Positions 35,942-47,058 of a DNA stretch of 64,000 bases are shown one piece after another (position 1 is the first letter of the stretch; each line of letters begins with the position of its first letter). Below the pieces are notes generated by a model. That model made no database searches, had not been told where the DNA came from, and saw nothing but the letters and a program-made list of their open reading frames with translations. The position numbers and the translations under genes are program-made. Location of the stretch: NCBI GenBank assembly GCA_937625935.1, contig OW569380.1:62001-126000 (forward strand), in the 5' to 3' direction. This DNA comes from Tetramitus jugosus (taxonomy: Eukaryota; Heterolobosea; Eutetramitea; Acrasida; Vahlkampfiidae).

Positions 35942-37972
35942 CTACAAAATGTCTGGATACTTCTTCTTCAACTCCATTAGGCCATTCTTTTTTCTTTCCC
36001 AATGAGGTTTCTGGGCATGGTAGAAATCATATTGTTGCCTTTTCTCTCTGTCATAGTAAACTCCAAGCGTTGTCTTGTGTGCGTTGAAAGTCTCTGCCAA
36101 GTTGTCAGTTCCTTCTAACAACATGCGATACAATAAAGCAGGTACCATCTCTGTAAGAAGATAGGCAAGAGTTGAAATCTGCCCAATGACTATGTCCATA
36201 ACTGCCGCAAACTGTTGTTTAGTTTTGGGAGGCTCGTGTGTAATCCCCATATCAGCGATTTTGTTACCATACGCCTGCTGATCACCACTTGAATATTTGA
36301 ACTCATTACCAAATGCTGTGAACTCAACTGATTGTTGATTTCCATTTTCATAGATCATGCGATAAGCTCGAGTAGTGTACAATGAGTATCGGGTATTAAT
36401 AAAGTTATCACTTCCTGGAAAAGTCATGTGCTCTGAAGCGTTGAATAAAGATTCAACGATATTCTTAACATTCTTAAATCTTGTTGCATAAGAACTATCT
36501 GGTTCATCCGGTCTGAGCCTGGCCAGGAAGAAAGATTTAAATTCATTATCTTCTTTTCCCACGCTAGTTTTTTCTTCGACATTCTTTGTCAACAAGTCCA
36601 TTGAAACCTTATATTGATCTTGCAGGAACGCCATTGTATCCTTGTGAAGTTTCATTCTGGGTTCAACAAGAAATTCTCTTGGGAGGTCGTTAGAAACACC
36701 AACAGACTTCTCTAGACCTCCAGATTGTTTTGCGTTGGTGGCCACCAATTTATAGTATTCAGAGAATTGCTTCGGAAGGATCACTTGGTTAAGGATGGTT
36801 GTTGAAAATTTCTCATTACTTTCCTTCAGAGAAGCTGCAAACTCACTTTGTTTGAAGAGTTCACCCTTGATCTGACTTGAAACTTTTCCAATGTATGAAA
36901 AGTAGCCAGAAGTTGCAAAGGGAGTAAAATGTGGTTCGTTATCCAACAATTTGATAACTTCTGCTAAGGATTCATTGATTGTCTTTCTAAATTTATCTCC
37001 TCTAAGAAGATCTTTCATCTTGGCGATCAATTCATCAGCTAAATATTTTCTGAGTTGCTGAATTCCCAATTTCTTGTCGTCAACACTTTTAAGCAACTCA
37101 TTTAGCTTTTTGGTCTCATACTTCTCAATTTCTGAGAACGAATCTGCCTCATCATTAGACTTGTTGATCACTCCGAACCAGCACAATCCAAGGCCTTCTG
37201 TTCCATTCATAATACTCTCAGCAATCCCTGCAGCATTTACACCTTCATCAATCTTCGTGAGAACTCCTACTACTCTGTTCCTCCAACGCTCTCCCAACAT
37301 TTGTCTTACTAATTCGTCATTAACACTACCACCTCCCATTGTATTGGTTGCTTGGTGAACCCACAATACAATAGAGTGAGAATCATTCGTCATGGTCTTT
37401 GAATAAATCTCGTTCAAAGCATTGTTCTTCCTCTCCGAGTTGTTGTAACCAGGAACATCAGTAAACGACAAGTTGACGCTGAATTCGTTGGATTCAACAA
37501 GGATCTTGATTGACTCAGATGAGAATTCACTGCCGTAAAGGGTTTCTCCAGTTTGCTTTCGCTTCCTATTGATCGCCTCGACAATTTTTGTGACCTCGTC
37601 TCTCATTTCTTCATGATTATCATACTCTTTCCATGCTTCAGATCCAAGGGAGCATTGTTCAATCTTGATAGATGTTGGCTTCGTTTCATTCCTTAGTCTC
37701 TCTTGCTTTTCATAACCAATTGATAGTTTGAACTTCCCTACAAGAGAAGGGTTGTGCAAAACCGTGACTTCAATGGGACATTTAGTGCAAACACCATTGC
37801 CCACTGGAAGAATATTCATCCCAATAATTCTGGAGAGCAATGAAGACTTTCCATTATTCTCAGCTCCCAGTACGACGATTGACGGTACCTTGAGGTCATT
37901 TTGAATATCAGCGGATAGGTGCTCCTTGAAATCTGCGAGAAGTCGAATTAATTGATCGTCTTGCAAGTCCAT
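35942..37972 (-). CDS. Dynamin-like GTPase
   Basis: A 676-residue protein with the GTPase domain at the extreme N-terminus. The P-loop is GAENNGKS at residues 36-43. The switch I Thr lies in GVCTKCP near residue 62, DVPGYNNSE (switch II) near 173, and a TKID specificity motif near 238. The arrangement, including the wide spacing and the CP.E strand after switch I, is that of dynamin/Mx-family large GTPases. The C-terminal 370 residues are helical, fitting a stalk. No PH or proline-rich domain is seen. Membrane remodelling is the inferred role. Confidence 0.87.
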   Translation of the reverse strand: MDLQDDQLIRLLADFKEHLSADIQNDLKVPSIVVLGAENNGKSSLLSRIIGMNILPVGNGVCTKCPIEVTVLHNPSLVGKFKLSIGYEKQERLRNETKPTSIKIEQCSLGSEAWKEYDNHEEMRDEVTKIVEAINRKRKQTGETLYGSEFSSESIKILVESNEFSVNLSFTDVPGYNNSERKNNALNEIYSKTMTNDSHSIVLWVHQATNTMGGGSVNDELVRQMLGERWRNRVVGVLTKIDEGVNAAGIAESIMNGTEGLGLCWFGVINKSNDEADSFSEIEKYETKKLNELLKSVDDKKLGIQQLRKYLADELIAKMKDLLRGDKFRKTINESLAEVIKLLDNEPHFTPFATSGYFSYIGKVSSQIKGELFKQSEFAASLKESNEKFSTTILNQVILPKQFSEYYKLVATNAKQSGGLEKSVGVSNDLPREFLVEPRMKLHKDTMAFLQDQYKVSMDLLTKNVEEKTSVGKEDNEFKSFFLARLRPDEPDSSYATRFKNVKNIVESLFNASEHMTFPGSDNFINTRYSLYTTRAYRMIYENGNQQSVEFTAFGNEFKYSSGDQQAYGNKIADMGITHEPPKTKQQFAAVMDIVIGQISTLAYLLTEMVPALLYRMLLEGTDNLAETFNAHKTTLGVYYDREKRQQYDFYHAQKPHWERKKNGLMELKKKYPDIL

Positions 37973-39162
37973 GTTGTTAGATTAGGATTGATTAGTGGTT
38001 TGTTTGTTGGTTTTTTGTCACTAAGGTGTAAAAAATATTGAACTGTTTAAGTATCGAAGGAAGGCTCACATCGTCACACTTTTTGAAAGGCTCCTTACAA
38101 CCACTGGTTGTCCTGTCCGTCTTCTTTTTTCCCAGAGTGGTAACCTTTATTCTCCGAAATGAATCACCGTCAGTTCTTGATTGATATGTCTCCCATACAA
38201 AGGAGGACCCTTTTTCAACAACCTGTTTGTGTTATGCTCCCTTCACCGAATTACAAGCATGCTTCAACAAAAAACCTTGTCGTGTTGATGATGGTGCTTA
38301 CCGCATTGAGTGTTCTCGTTCGATCAGCAATCATTCCTTGAATAGAGGTTGTTCGGCCTTCGAAATGTTCCAAATCATTTCTGTTCAAGAGACCAAATCT
38401 ACACATGTGTGAAAAGATCTACGAAGAAATTTCCTTGTAAAACACTACTCACTGACTGTGAGGCAGTTCGTCCACACTACAGTAGCGAGATTCAATTATT
38501 TAAGCGAGTGCCAACAACACATCTTACTCTATACCTGACTCCTTGGAGGGAAATACAACAAAATAAAAGTACCACCACAAAGACTACTACGCCTGTCGGA
38601 GCACCAAGGAATGGAAAGAGGAAGAAATAATTCCTTCTTGTTTTCCCTCCAAGAATATCAAAGGGATTGATGCCAGTGTTGATTGTTTTTCTTAAAATGA
38701 TGAAACTGAAACAGGAGCCATAGTTGGGCTTTTCTGGAGATGATTGTAGCGAACTTTTAGTTTCTATTGTGAAGATATTGTTCTCAGTAAACACACTCAA
38801 AGGGAATAGGAGTTACACATACGTAACGGAATGAAACCTGGAGTCGAAGCATATCTATCATCCCAAAACAATCATTCAATGATCTTACTACGTGAAGATC
38901 TCTGTAAATACTATTCAAGTTGATATTTTGGGCAAGGGAATCAACATCGGGCAAGCACTTATGATGCCTCAGCCTGTTCTTGAGTCGAACAGTATCGACA
39001 TCAGATATTCTCATGTTATTGACAGACAATTGCTCTAGGACATTCCGCTCTCGATCTATTTTTTCCTGCTCGGAAAATCTCCATCTCCCTCAAAATCAAA
39101 CCAAGTATTCCAACCCAGAAAAAGCAAGCAAAAACAACAACAAACAAAACACAACAGACACA
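37973..39162. other. Gene-poor stretch, about 1.2 kb
   Basis: Divergent promoters of the dynamin-like gene (left) and NPC1-N gene (right) must lie at the ends. In between are only short overlapping frames with no domain-like sequence. The open frame upstream of 39163 has no ATG. No RNA gene is recognised. Confidence 0.45.
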
Positions 39163-40080
39163 ATGTTGATCAACAACAAAATATCCTCCACATCCACTCT
39201 ATTCTTACTCCTCACTCTCCTCTCTTTATTTTCTCTCTTTCATTTTTCCCGCCAAAAATGTGCCTTTACAGTTACCTCCAACTACTACAATGAATCCATG
39301 GGCGGCAATCCACCATCGCCCTACGACGGAGATCCATTCATATTGTCCGACAGTTCCATTTACACCAATTTGGCCAAACACTGCAAAAACATTCCCATGA
39401 ATTCACCAGTGTGCTGCAACACGACACAAGCCAACAAGATGCTCATGAATTTGATGCGTATTGATATTACCATGTGGCACTGTCCATCGTGCATGAACAA
39501 TTTTAAGCAAATGTGGTGTGATTTCACATGCAGTCCAAATCAAGGTGATTTTGTCATGGTCAAGGATTTGTACCCTGCTCCGTTCAATCAGTACGTGTCT
39601 GGTGTGTCATTCAAGATGGACCCTCAGTGGACGGTTGATTTTTGGAATAGTTGCAAGGATAATGTCATGGGATCGGCTCCGTTGCGCAAAACGTACATGA
39701 ATGGTGAGTATATGCTGCAGGGATTGGTCGATACAGATAAACCGAAACCCATGGTCAATTTTAATTTTATGGATTCTCCAAAGCCGTTGCCTGGTGGTCG
39801 ATACAATCGAACAGTTCAATCGTGCGAAGTTGGTTGCATGTGCACGTATTGTGAAGCGGCTTGCCATGCAGGAAAGCAGATTCAACCGGATTTTACGTGC
39901 CGTGTCGGTCGATTGTCCTGTTTGAACTTTGGAATGATTGTGTTGGCGATTTGTGGCGCCTTGTTCGTTGTTGCTGTGACAATTGGTGTGACACAACGAA
40001 TTATCCGATGGTATACGAGAGTGGAGGATATTCCGTCTAGGATCAAGAGTCCTGAGAAGACGAGACTTTTGACTCAATAA
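39163..40080 (+). CDS. Stand-alone NPC1 N-terminal sterol-binding-type domain protein
   Basis: 305 residues from the ATG at 39163. There is a signal peptide/hydrophobic start (residues about 10-30). Then follows a Cys-rich lumenal domain with the NPC1 N-domain motifs: a PVCCNTTQ segment, a WHCPSCMNNFKQMWCDFTCSP-type block, and a paired CxxxCMCTYC. N-glycosylation sequons are visible. A single transmembrane helix (about residues 248-272) and a short basic tail follow. Full-length NPC1 proteins go on with twelve more helices including a sterol-sensing domain; here the gene stops, with a proper stop codon. A small membrane-tethered sterol-binding receptor is the likely product. Confidence 0.82.
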   Translation: MLINNKISSTSTLFLLLTLLSLFSLFHFSRQKCAFTVTSNYYNESMGGNPPSPYDGDPFILSDSSIYTNLAKHCKNIPMNSPVCCNTTQANKMLMNLMRIDITMWHCPSCMNNFKQMWCDFTCSPNQGDFVMVKDLYPAPFNQYVSGVSFKMDPQWTVDFWNSCKDNVMGSAPLRKTYMNGEYMLQGLVDTDKPKPMVNFNFMDSPKPLPGGRYNRTVQSCEVGCMCTYCEAACHAGKQIQPDFTCRVGRLSCLNFGMIVLAICGALFVVAVTIGVTQRIIRWYTRVEDIPSRIKSPEKTRLLTQ

Positions 40081-40148
40081 ATGTAAATATATCCTGCTGT
40101 ACAAAATAAATTAGTTTCTCTTTTTAATGATTCGTTTTAAGCAACATT

Positions 40149-43094
40149 TTACTCCTCGAGTAGAAGCTTTGCATTTCTAACATACGTGACCATCAAGAAA
40201 GGATTCAATTGCTGCAATAGGTTTTGCTGCTCGAAACGTCTCAGGAAGGCAACCACGACAACTCTAACAGCCAGTGAAGTGTGGAAGATGCAATGCGCAA
40301 TAGGGCTAATACCTCCTCTGCACTCTGGAAGATAGGATAGAAACTCTAGTAGTTCATCTCTCGTATGAATGTTGCGAATAAACTTTTGGAATATAGTGAT
40401 GATTTGTTCTTCGTCTAGATTCGAGGAATGTGTCAGCGTATGAATCCATTTCGTTACTTCTACTTCTTTGGCAATCAGCCTATTCTTGCTGAGGAGCAAG
40501 CGTCTTTCTGCGTACAGTTTGAACGATTTTGTCAATCGCCACGTGAAAGTTTTGAGCACATTCTCATCTGGCTCCTCATCATCTGATGATTTCTTGTCGT
40601 ATGAGGATAGTGAGCGATAGTATTGCTTCTTTTGATACAGAATACGCTGCTTCATATCAAAAGCCAACTCCATGATACTTGTCGAATAATCATAAAAGAG
40701 AACACGAACTGCCTCTTCTGTCTCTTCTCTCGGAACCTTCTTCTTTTGATTCTCTGATATGAGATGCATGACCTTTCGAATAAAATCAGAGTCTTTTGAA
40801 GTCATATAAAATACATCATCATTCTCTGCCACTTGCACGGTCATGCTACTCACAATACCAGAATTTGATGCAGAGGACAAGGTACCTGTGACCGCATCTG
40901 AGATCATTCCCATTCCTGCTCCAATGCCACCTGCATGATGTTCATCTACATGATCAGCACCACCAGAGTGTGCAGCATGAGATGATGAATCCTCCAAAGA
41001 GGAAGCTCTGGAGTGATTGGGAGACAGCATGCCACCATCAAATGAACCATTCATTGGATCTTCTGGGTTGAAGCCAAAGATTTCATCTGTGGATGGTATT
41101 CCCGAGTGCTTGCGCTTATGCTTCCTTCTGTGCTTGCGTGCTGACTTGATCTTTGCATGCTTTCTCTTTGTCTTTGATTTGCTGTGTGTTGTATATTGTT
41201 TCTGTTGAAGACGAGTCTTCTCAAACGTACTCACAACAATTTTGCCCGTTTCAATCTCACACAGGAAATCAAAGTATTCGTCCTTGGATGCGAAAATAGG
41301 GTTCGTTACACCAACGACATATCCATTGTTCTTCTCATTCAACCAATCCATATTCATAAAGCTCACATAGGGAAAGGTACGATGACTTAGCAAATGAGGC
41401 AACTGCGGATGAAGCAACAGAGATGACATGACATAGGGAGTCACGAATCCAGCATTCTTGTTATTGGCCATAAACATGACACTCTTACCGTACAGGATTG
41501 CATTGAAAATGATCATTGTTTTTTCACCAAAGAGCTGAATGAGGTTCACCAAGGAAGCTTTTGTGCTGTCAAACTTTTCCTTTCGTTTCTTTAGTTCATC
41601 CATTGAACTGTGTCTGCTGTGATGTGATGAAGGACTGGCCATAATGTTATTATATTGAGCATCAAATGAACTGGTGCGACTACTGGATGGACTCTTTGAC
41701 TTTTTGCTAGAGGCAACAGGAGTCTTGGGAGCATCACTCTGAGGTGGATCAGACGACAAATCAGACGACAAGGGAAACATCATGAACGAATTGGCATTCT
41801 TCTTCTTCTTTTCGTAAATGAACGATATTTCATTGTCCAGTAACAACACTGGCACTCGAAGCTCAATCTCCGTATCATTTGGCTGATAGGCATCAGGATT
41901 CGTTGGATGATACCTCAAGATTGTGTGTATTGTTTCATATCGCGGTTCTTGATTCGGAAGACTAAATCTCCAGACGAGTCGTTGTGTGTCATTGTACACT
42001 GGCAGAGAACTTACATTAATCTTGTGATTGATATGATCGTACACGTGCGCCATAAATTCATTCAATTGTACCATGATTCGATCATAAATGGCTTGATCAG
42101 TCATTTGAGCATCCGAACTTGCAACTCCCGTCGTCATTGTCGTCATCCTTATCATTTTTTTTCTCTCGTGATCATACATGGCAAAAATCATTTCAAGCAC
42201 TTGACTCAACAATGGTTTCAACGCAAAACAACAACTCTTATCTCTGCTAATGACAGCCACGGATTTCACACGTGCACCTCGCCTAATATTTTCAATTTTT
42301 TTCTGCTTGTAAATATTGAGTCCATAGTAAACGACAGTGTTTGACTCTTGTTCCAATTCTAGCGTATCTTGTTCTTCGTCATCTCCTTCTTCTTCTTCTT
42401 CTTCATCATCATTTTCACCATCTTCTTCTTCTTCTTCATCATCGTCATCTTCACTGTCCTCTGTTTCGTCTTCTGCATCTTCATAGGCATCACTGTCATC
42501 CTCACTATCATGTTCTCCTTTTTCTTCCACTGCACTATTGTTCGAAATAGAAGCTTCTTTTTCAACAACATTTTCTTCTGATGATGATGAGGATGATATT
42601 GAGGATGATGATGAGGATTGTTTATCCGTCATCACATTGGACCCATTACTAATCAGAGTAATTGCTGAAGCTGCTGCTGTGGATTGACGATTGGGTCGCT
42701 TCACAGGTGGTGTGTTTAATAATAATACATTTTTGTTGTTATTTGTTTCCATTGCACTTGTTGTTGTTCTCGATGATGATGAGGATGATTTTTTAATAGG
42801 AGGAGGAGAGCCATCATGAGTACTACGTTGTTGTTGTTGTTGTTTTGGCTTTGATGATGATGAAGGAGGTAATGGAGGTGAACTACCAAGGTGACGAAAC
42901 AAAAAAATAGAAGTGTCTTCTGTACAATTGTGAGAACCATCGGGTAACATTTGAGCAGAGAGCTCTGATTCGTTGGCATATGGGAAATGAGAAGGATATT
43001 GTTGACGAACAACAGCACCCTTGTCTATATCAAATTCGGAGAAGAGCAAGTAGTCGATTCCAAAGTGTTTTTGAATGGGTGAAGAATTTGTCAT
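40149..43094 (-). CDS. Afi1/SPA-type DENN-superfamily protein
   Basis: The ATG at 43092-43094 gives 981 residues. The N-terminus reads LLFSEFDIDKGAVV..QYP followed by a mLPDG motif, the opening of Afi1 (Arf3-interacting) / DENN-type polarity proteins. Later a YYGLNIYKQKKI...RRGARVKSVAVIS strand pair and the MTIIFNAILYGKSVMFM region fit the SPA (stabilisation of polarity axis) part. Large insertions of Ser, Gln, Asp/Glu and Lys/Arg/His repeats separate the conserved blocks. Such proteins act as GEFs or scaffolds for small GTPases at membranes. The exact subfamily (Afi1, AVL9 or DENND6) is uncertain. Confidence 0.7.
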   Translation of the reverse strand: MTNSSPIQKHFGIDYLLFSEFDIDKGAVVRQQYPSHFPYANESELSAQMLPDGSHNCTEDTSIFLFRHLGSSPPLPPSSSSKPKQQQQQRSTHDGSPPPIKKSSSSSSRTTTSAMETNNNKNVLLLNTPPVKRPNRQSTAAASAITLISNGSNVMTDKQSSSSSSISSSSSSEENVVEKEASISNNSAVEEKGEHDSEDDSDAYEDAEDETEDSEDDDDEEEEEDGENDDEEEEEEGDDEEQDTLELEQESNTVVYYGLNIYKQKKIENIRRGARVKSVAVISRDKSCCFALKPLLSQVLEMIFAMYDHERKKMIRMTTMTTGVASSDAQMTDQAIYDRIMVQLNEFMAHVYDHINHKINVSSLPVYNDTQRLVWRFSLPNQEPRYETIHTILRYHPTNPDAYQPNDTEIELRVPVLLLDNEISFIYEKKKKNANSFMMFPLSSDLSSDPPQSDAPKTPVASSKKSKSPSSSRTSSFDAQYNNIMASPSSHHSRHSSMDELKKRKEKFDSTKASLVNLIQLFGEKTMIIFNAILYGKSVMFMANNKNAGFVTPYVMSSLLLHPQLPHLLSHRTFPYVSFMNMDWLNEKNNGYVVGVTNPIFASKDEYFDFLCEIETGKIVVSTFEKTRLQQKQYTTHSKSKTKRKHAKIKSARKHRRKHKRKHSGIPSTDEIFGFNPEDPMNGSFDGGMLSPNHSRASSLEDSSSHAAHSGGADHVDEHHAGGIGAGMGMISDAVTGTLSSASNSGIVSSMTVQVAENDDVFYMTSKDSDFIRKVMHLISENQKKKVPREETEEAVRVLFYDYSTSIMELAFDMKQRILYQKKQYYRSLSSYDKKSSDDEEPDENVLKTFTWRLTKSFKLYAERRLLLSKNRLIAKEVEVTKWIHTLTHSSNLDEEQIITIFQKFIRNIHTRDELLEFLSYLPECRGGISPIAHCIFHTSLAVRVVVVAFLRRFEQQNLLQQLNPFLMVTYVRNAKLLLEE

Positions 43095-43333
43095 AATGTT
43101 TGTTGTTGTTGTTGTTGTTTCCAAATGAATGATATTCTTTTTTTCTGTGCTTGTGTTGTTGTTTTTTTTTTCCTTTGGTATTGTTTTTTTTCGCTCGACA
43201 ACTTCCGTTTTTGAGGGTTCGCTGATTCGACCTTTGAAACAATTCTCACGGACACGAAGTAATACCACCCAATAGGGAGCACACTTACAAATGAGATAGG
43301 CCCGTAAAAAACCAATATGCTTGCTTGTTTTAT

Positions 43334-44198
43334 TTACTTGGATGGAGGAGTGACCAATGGCTTAATCACAAAGTACAAAATAATGCCAATAATTGCCAAC
43401 AGGACAATAATGACCACCACAAGAATAATCGAGTTCAAAATTCTTGTCCTGTTCATTCTTCCTATCGTTCTTCCACCGATTTGAATCTCAGATTTGACAT
43501 CTCTCAATCGATCTCTCGTATTTCTAACTTGTTCACCTTGTTGCTTGACTCTGGCTGCAGAATCAATGGCAGTTTCCTCTGTTTCTTGCAACAGAGTGTT
43601 GGCTTGATTGAGAACAGAGGAACTGCCCTTGAGTGTCTGTGTGTTGGAGTCCATTCTCTTCCTGTAGTCATCACTGGTCATCAATGAGTTGGCTGCTGTG
43701 CCATCAGAGCTACCACCCAATAGATAGTCTCTTCCTGCTTGATTGACATTGATCTTTGTGGATTCTTTGGAAACTTTGATTTGTTTCTTGAGGTCTTGCA
43801 TATCACTTTCAAACGTCTTGACAAGTTGCTTCAATCTTTGTTTGACATCTGGTTTGGCAATGCTGTTGGCTTCCATGTTCATTTGCTTGAGGTAGTCATC
43901 TGCTCTGGCACCCAGTCTATCGACTCTCTGAATCAATTTTTGTTTCTCAGCTATTTCAATTTCAATTTCAGTTCATTTTGTGCGTTGGTTTGTAGGTCAG
44001 TTGAAGGTCATGGTATGGCAACAAATTCAATAGAGTTCCAGTTAGCTCATGTTGTCGTCGTAAAATAATGGCGGGAAACAGAAAGAGTCGGAGAAACATA
44101 CCACCACTTTTTTCATCGAGTTGAGGCAAAAGTGTTTTGATTTGATTGGAAACGTCCAAATAATCGTTTTCTATGGATCTGAAATATTCGTCTTCCAT
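43334..44198 (-). CDS. Vti1-like Qb-SNARE, one intron
   Basis: Two exons on the minus strand, 44102-44198 and 43334-43950, separated by a 151-nt intron (GTATGT at 44101 downward, AG at 43952-43951). The join is in frame and gives 237 residues. The product has an N-terminal helical region (Habc type), a SNARE heptad region of about 60 residues that ends in RDRL-DV-SEIQ, then an RILNSIILVV-type tail anchor near residues 208-232. The layout and the SNARE region match Vti1/membrin Qb-SNAREs of Golgi-endosome fusion. It is a neighbour of other membrane-traffic genes (Afi1-like, VPS50). Confidence 0.82.
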
Positions 44199-44582
44199 TG
44201 TGTTATTAGTTGTTGACAAGTAAGGTCGTTACTGTTCTTCTTGCTCGAGTGGTTGTTGTTGTTTTTGATTTGTTGTCAAAAGCTTGAACTGCACCGACGC
44301 CGACAATAAATATCCTCCTTTTGGAATCTGCTTCCAAGTTCGTTCTTTTTTTTTCAATCTGTGTCCGTTGGGCTTTGAGACAGATGCAGATTAATAACAC
44401 ATGTGAATATCTATCTGTCTATCTATCAGTTCAATAATGGTGTTCGTTGTGTGGATGATCCAACGTACCCATGCCAGACAAAAAGGTAGAAAAGTACGAC
44501 GTGTCTGACACCAAGGGAGAACTCAGAAAACTGCTGTTCCGCCACTGAGAAACAAAAAAAAAGAACAAAGAGAATATAACAA

Positions 44583-46721
44583 ATGTGGCTTCTGAATGGA
44601 GGTACAGAAGGTGGAGAAGACAACCAAAACGCCAACCAAAACGTCGGAGAGTTGTCAGAGCTACATGGAGCTGTTCTTTATGAAATTTTTCACTTCTTGT
44701 CATTCAAGCATCTGTTGACATCGATTTGTCTCGTTTGCCACGAATGGAAAATTATTGTGAATGAATGTTGTCAACATGTGATCCTATCCCATACTCCCCA
44801 GATATCCAGTAGGAGAGTGAACGGTATAGGATATTCTGTTGCGAATCCAAAGCCTGAGGTAACACCACACAAGATGCCATTCGATGGAGACACCATTGTC
44901 GCGATTGCAAATCAGTTTCGATTGCGATCATTGTGCTTGGGCAATTTGGAACGATCCTATCGATTGAAACACTTTATTGATACATGTTATCAGAACAAGG
45001 AGAAACCTGATTTTTTGCATACGATTGTTTTGTTGAGATGTTCGTTGGAGAGAGAAGTCGTGATGGTCAAGAAGCTGGAAAGTACTAAAGTGGATGTGGG
45101 TCCCTATATTAACATGAGTACTGGTGAGTTGGTAGATAATAGACGTGGTGGTATTGGTGGTCTGTTTTCTTCGATTCGATCATTCTTTACCTCTCGATCT
45201 TCCAAGCCCAATGAGTCAACGACCTCTGTTGTCGTTGAGAATCAGCAGAAAGAAAAGATTGTTCTCGATTGGGAGATTCCAACCTTTGGTACATTGGCAC
45301 CCATCTTTATTCAAAAGCTCGAGATGGTGGAATGTCAGATTGAGCACTCAGATTTCCAAACACTATTGGATCTAATGCCAAATTTGAAGGACCTCACGAT
45401 ACGCGAGTGCATCCATGTGAAAAAGCTGTCGATTCATAAGAATCATCAGTTGGAGAGCTTGTCAGTCGACCATCGAAAATATGGAATAATGGAGATGTCG
45501 ATTAGCGATGAGGTGGCAGCCAATTTGACCTCCGTTTCGTTGATCAAGACCAGAGGAGTCACTACGGATCACTATCTGAATCTGTTTGATAGGAACACTA
45601 GTCCAAAGTTACAAAAGTTGACAATCGATTTATTTTTTTCGAATGATCAATTAGAGGGACGGACGTGTGCCTGTACAGATCTTACATTAGCCCATTCGAG
45701 TGGTACAAGCGAAAATAGAGCGTGGATCTTCCAATGTTTGAACAAGTGGTTTCCAGATGTCGAAGTGTTGTGCATCACAAATGTGAGCATACCGGGCAAC
45801 TTGGAGAAACTCTCATTTCCAAAATTGCGTTCCTTCCAAACAGATAGTCCCAATATGATGCTCAGTATCGACAGTATGACTAATCTTGTTGATTTGACAT
45901 TGCTTGATATGAAAAACAATTATGCTCTCAGTTTTGATCGCACTGTAATTCGAGACTTGATAGAGTGTTGCCCTAATTCTCTCTCTTCGTTGCGCATCGA
46001 GCGAACGCCGTTAGAAAGTAGTGATGCTTCGTCTATATGCCGCAAGTTTTATCAATTGTCCTCCTTGACTGTATCAATGTGTGGAGATATTTATTTTGAA
46101 CCAGAGAGTTTCCATCACTTGAAAACTTTAAATTTGAGCTACAACTCGCAGATATCTGATACACACTTGATGGGGATCTCTCGTCTAAATCCACAACTCG
46201 AGTCTCTCAACCTGAAGATGTGCAAGAAAATAGAAAAGTGTCCCCTAGAGCTGTCAAACTTAAAGCAATTGTTGCTTAGTGGAACATCCATTGATGATGG
46301 AGTATTGAATGACATTTTGGGCAGCTGCCCCAATCTGCAACGATTGGATATTAACTGCTGCTCCAACCTCGTCAATCCGATTCTACAGAGCAACAGTCTC
46401 ATGTACTTGGACGTGAGTGAGAATGCGTTTTTGAAGACGAATTCAGTTGCTATTATGATAGCTAAGCTTCCCGTATTGAGAGTCCTAATAGCCAGGTGGT
46501 GCCCCCAAATGTTCCTTGCTGACAGCTTGGATAACTTTTATCCAGCGCTCAAGCATCTGTCTCTGTTGGATGTTGTGGGTAGTCTGACCACACCTACCCA
46601 AATTGATCCACTCATCAAACAATTGAAGGAGAATGATAAGGATATCGAGGTTATCACTGTGGAAAAAATCGCCGTTGCAAATTCTCGACTCGTCAAACAA
46701 TTCAAGTTTCACCAAACTTGA
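44583..46721 (+). CDS. F-box and leucine-rich-repeat protein
   Basis: 712 residues. The F-box lies at about residues 26-60 (LHGAVLYEIFHFLSFKHLL...LVCHEWK). From about residue 220 on, a run of LRRs of the cysteine-containing/RNI type is visible, with repeated L..L.L..C and N(L/C)..L.(L/I) patterns up to residue 690. This is the usual design of SCF substrate receptors. The start at 44583 follows an A-rich leader. Confidence 0.85.
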   Translation: MWLLNGGTEGGEDNQNANQNVGELSELHGAVLYEIFHFLSFKHLLTSICLVCHEWKIIVNECCQHVILSHTPQISSRRVNGIGYSVANPKPEVTPHKMPFDGDTIVAIANQFRLRSLCLGNLERSYRLKHFIDTCYQNKEKPDFLHTIVLLRCSLEREVVMVKKLESTKVDVGPYINMSTGELVDNRRGGIGGLFSSIRSFFTSRSSKPNESTTSVVVENQQKEKIVLDWEIPTFGTLAPIFIQKLEMVECQIEHSDFQTLLDLMPNLKDLTIRECIHVKKLSIHKNHQLESLSVDHRKYGIMEMSISDEVAANLTSVSLIKTRGVTTDHYLNLFDRNTSPKLQKLTIDLFFSNDQLEGRTCACTDLTLAHSSGTSENRAWIFQCLNKWFPDVEVLCITNVSIPGNLEKLSFPKLRSFQTDSPNMMLSIDSMTNLVDLTLLDMKNNYALSFDRTVIRDLIECCPNSLSSLRIERTPLESSDASSICRKFYQLSSLTVSMCGDIYFEPESFHHLKTLNLSYNSQISDTHLMGISRLNPQLESLNLKMCKKIEKCPLELSNLKQLLLSGTSIDDGVLNDILGSCPNLQRLDINCCSNLVNPILQSNSLMYLDVSENAFLKTNSVAIMIAKLPVLRVLIARWCPQMFLADSLDNFYPALKHLSLLDVVGSLTTPTQIDPLIKQLKENDKDIEVITVEKIAVANSRLVKQFKFHQT

Positions 46722-47058
46722 AGGGGTCCAAAGCATTTTAATCTAGCATGCTGCAAAATTTTAAACCTTTCGGCGTCAAATGGATCGCGATTGTCTCGAA
46801 TAAAATCTATTGCCCAAAACCAGCTAACCCTCCGAACATTAAAGTCTGTTCGAAATTTTACAAATTCGATCGAAGCGTCATACACCTATCCGAAAACGAA
46901 TGATATCTCGGTCATCATCAATAGTATGTCAACCCAAAACAAGTATCGTCCCATACATAAGGACTTCATCTTCCCTACTTTCGCTTCTTAACTTCAAAAG
47001 GTAGCCCTCGGGTGTTTTAACCGAGGAAGAACACAAAGATATCACTCCAGTATATATA
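46722..47058. other. Intergenic stretch with small uncertain frames
   Basis: Two overlapping plus-strand frames (46748-46903 and 46791-46991) could encode 51 or 66 residues, but neither has recognisable features. A TATATATAA sequence at 47051 lies just before the prominin-like start and could be part of its promoter. Confidence 0.35.
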
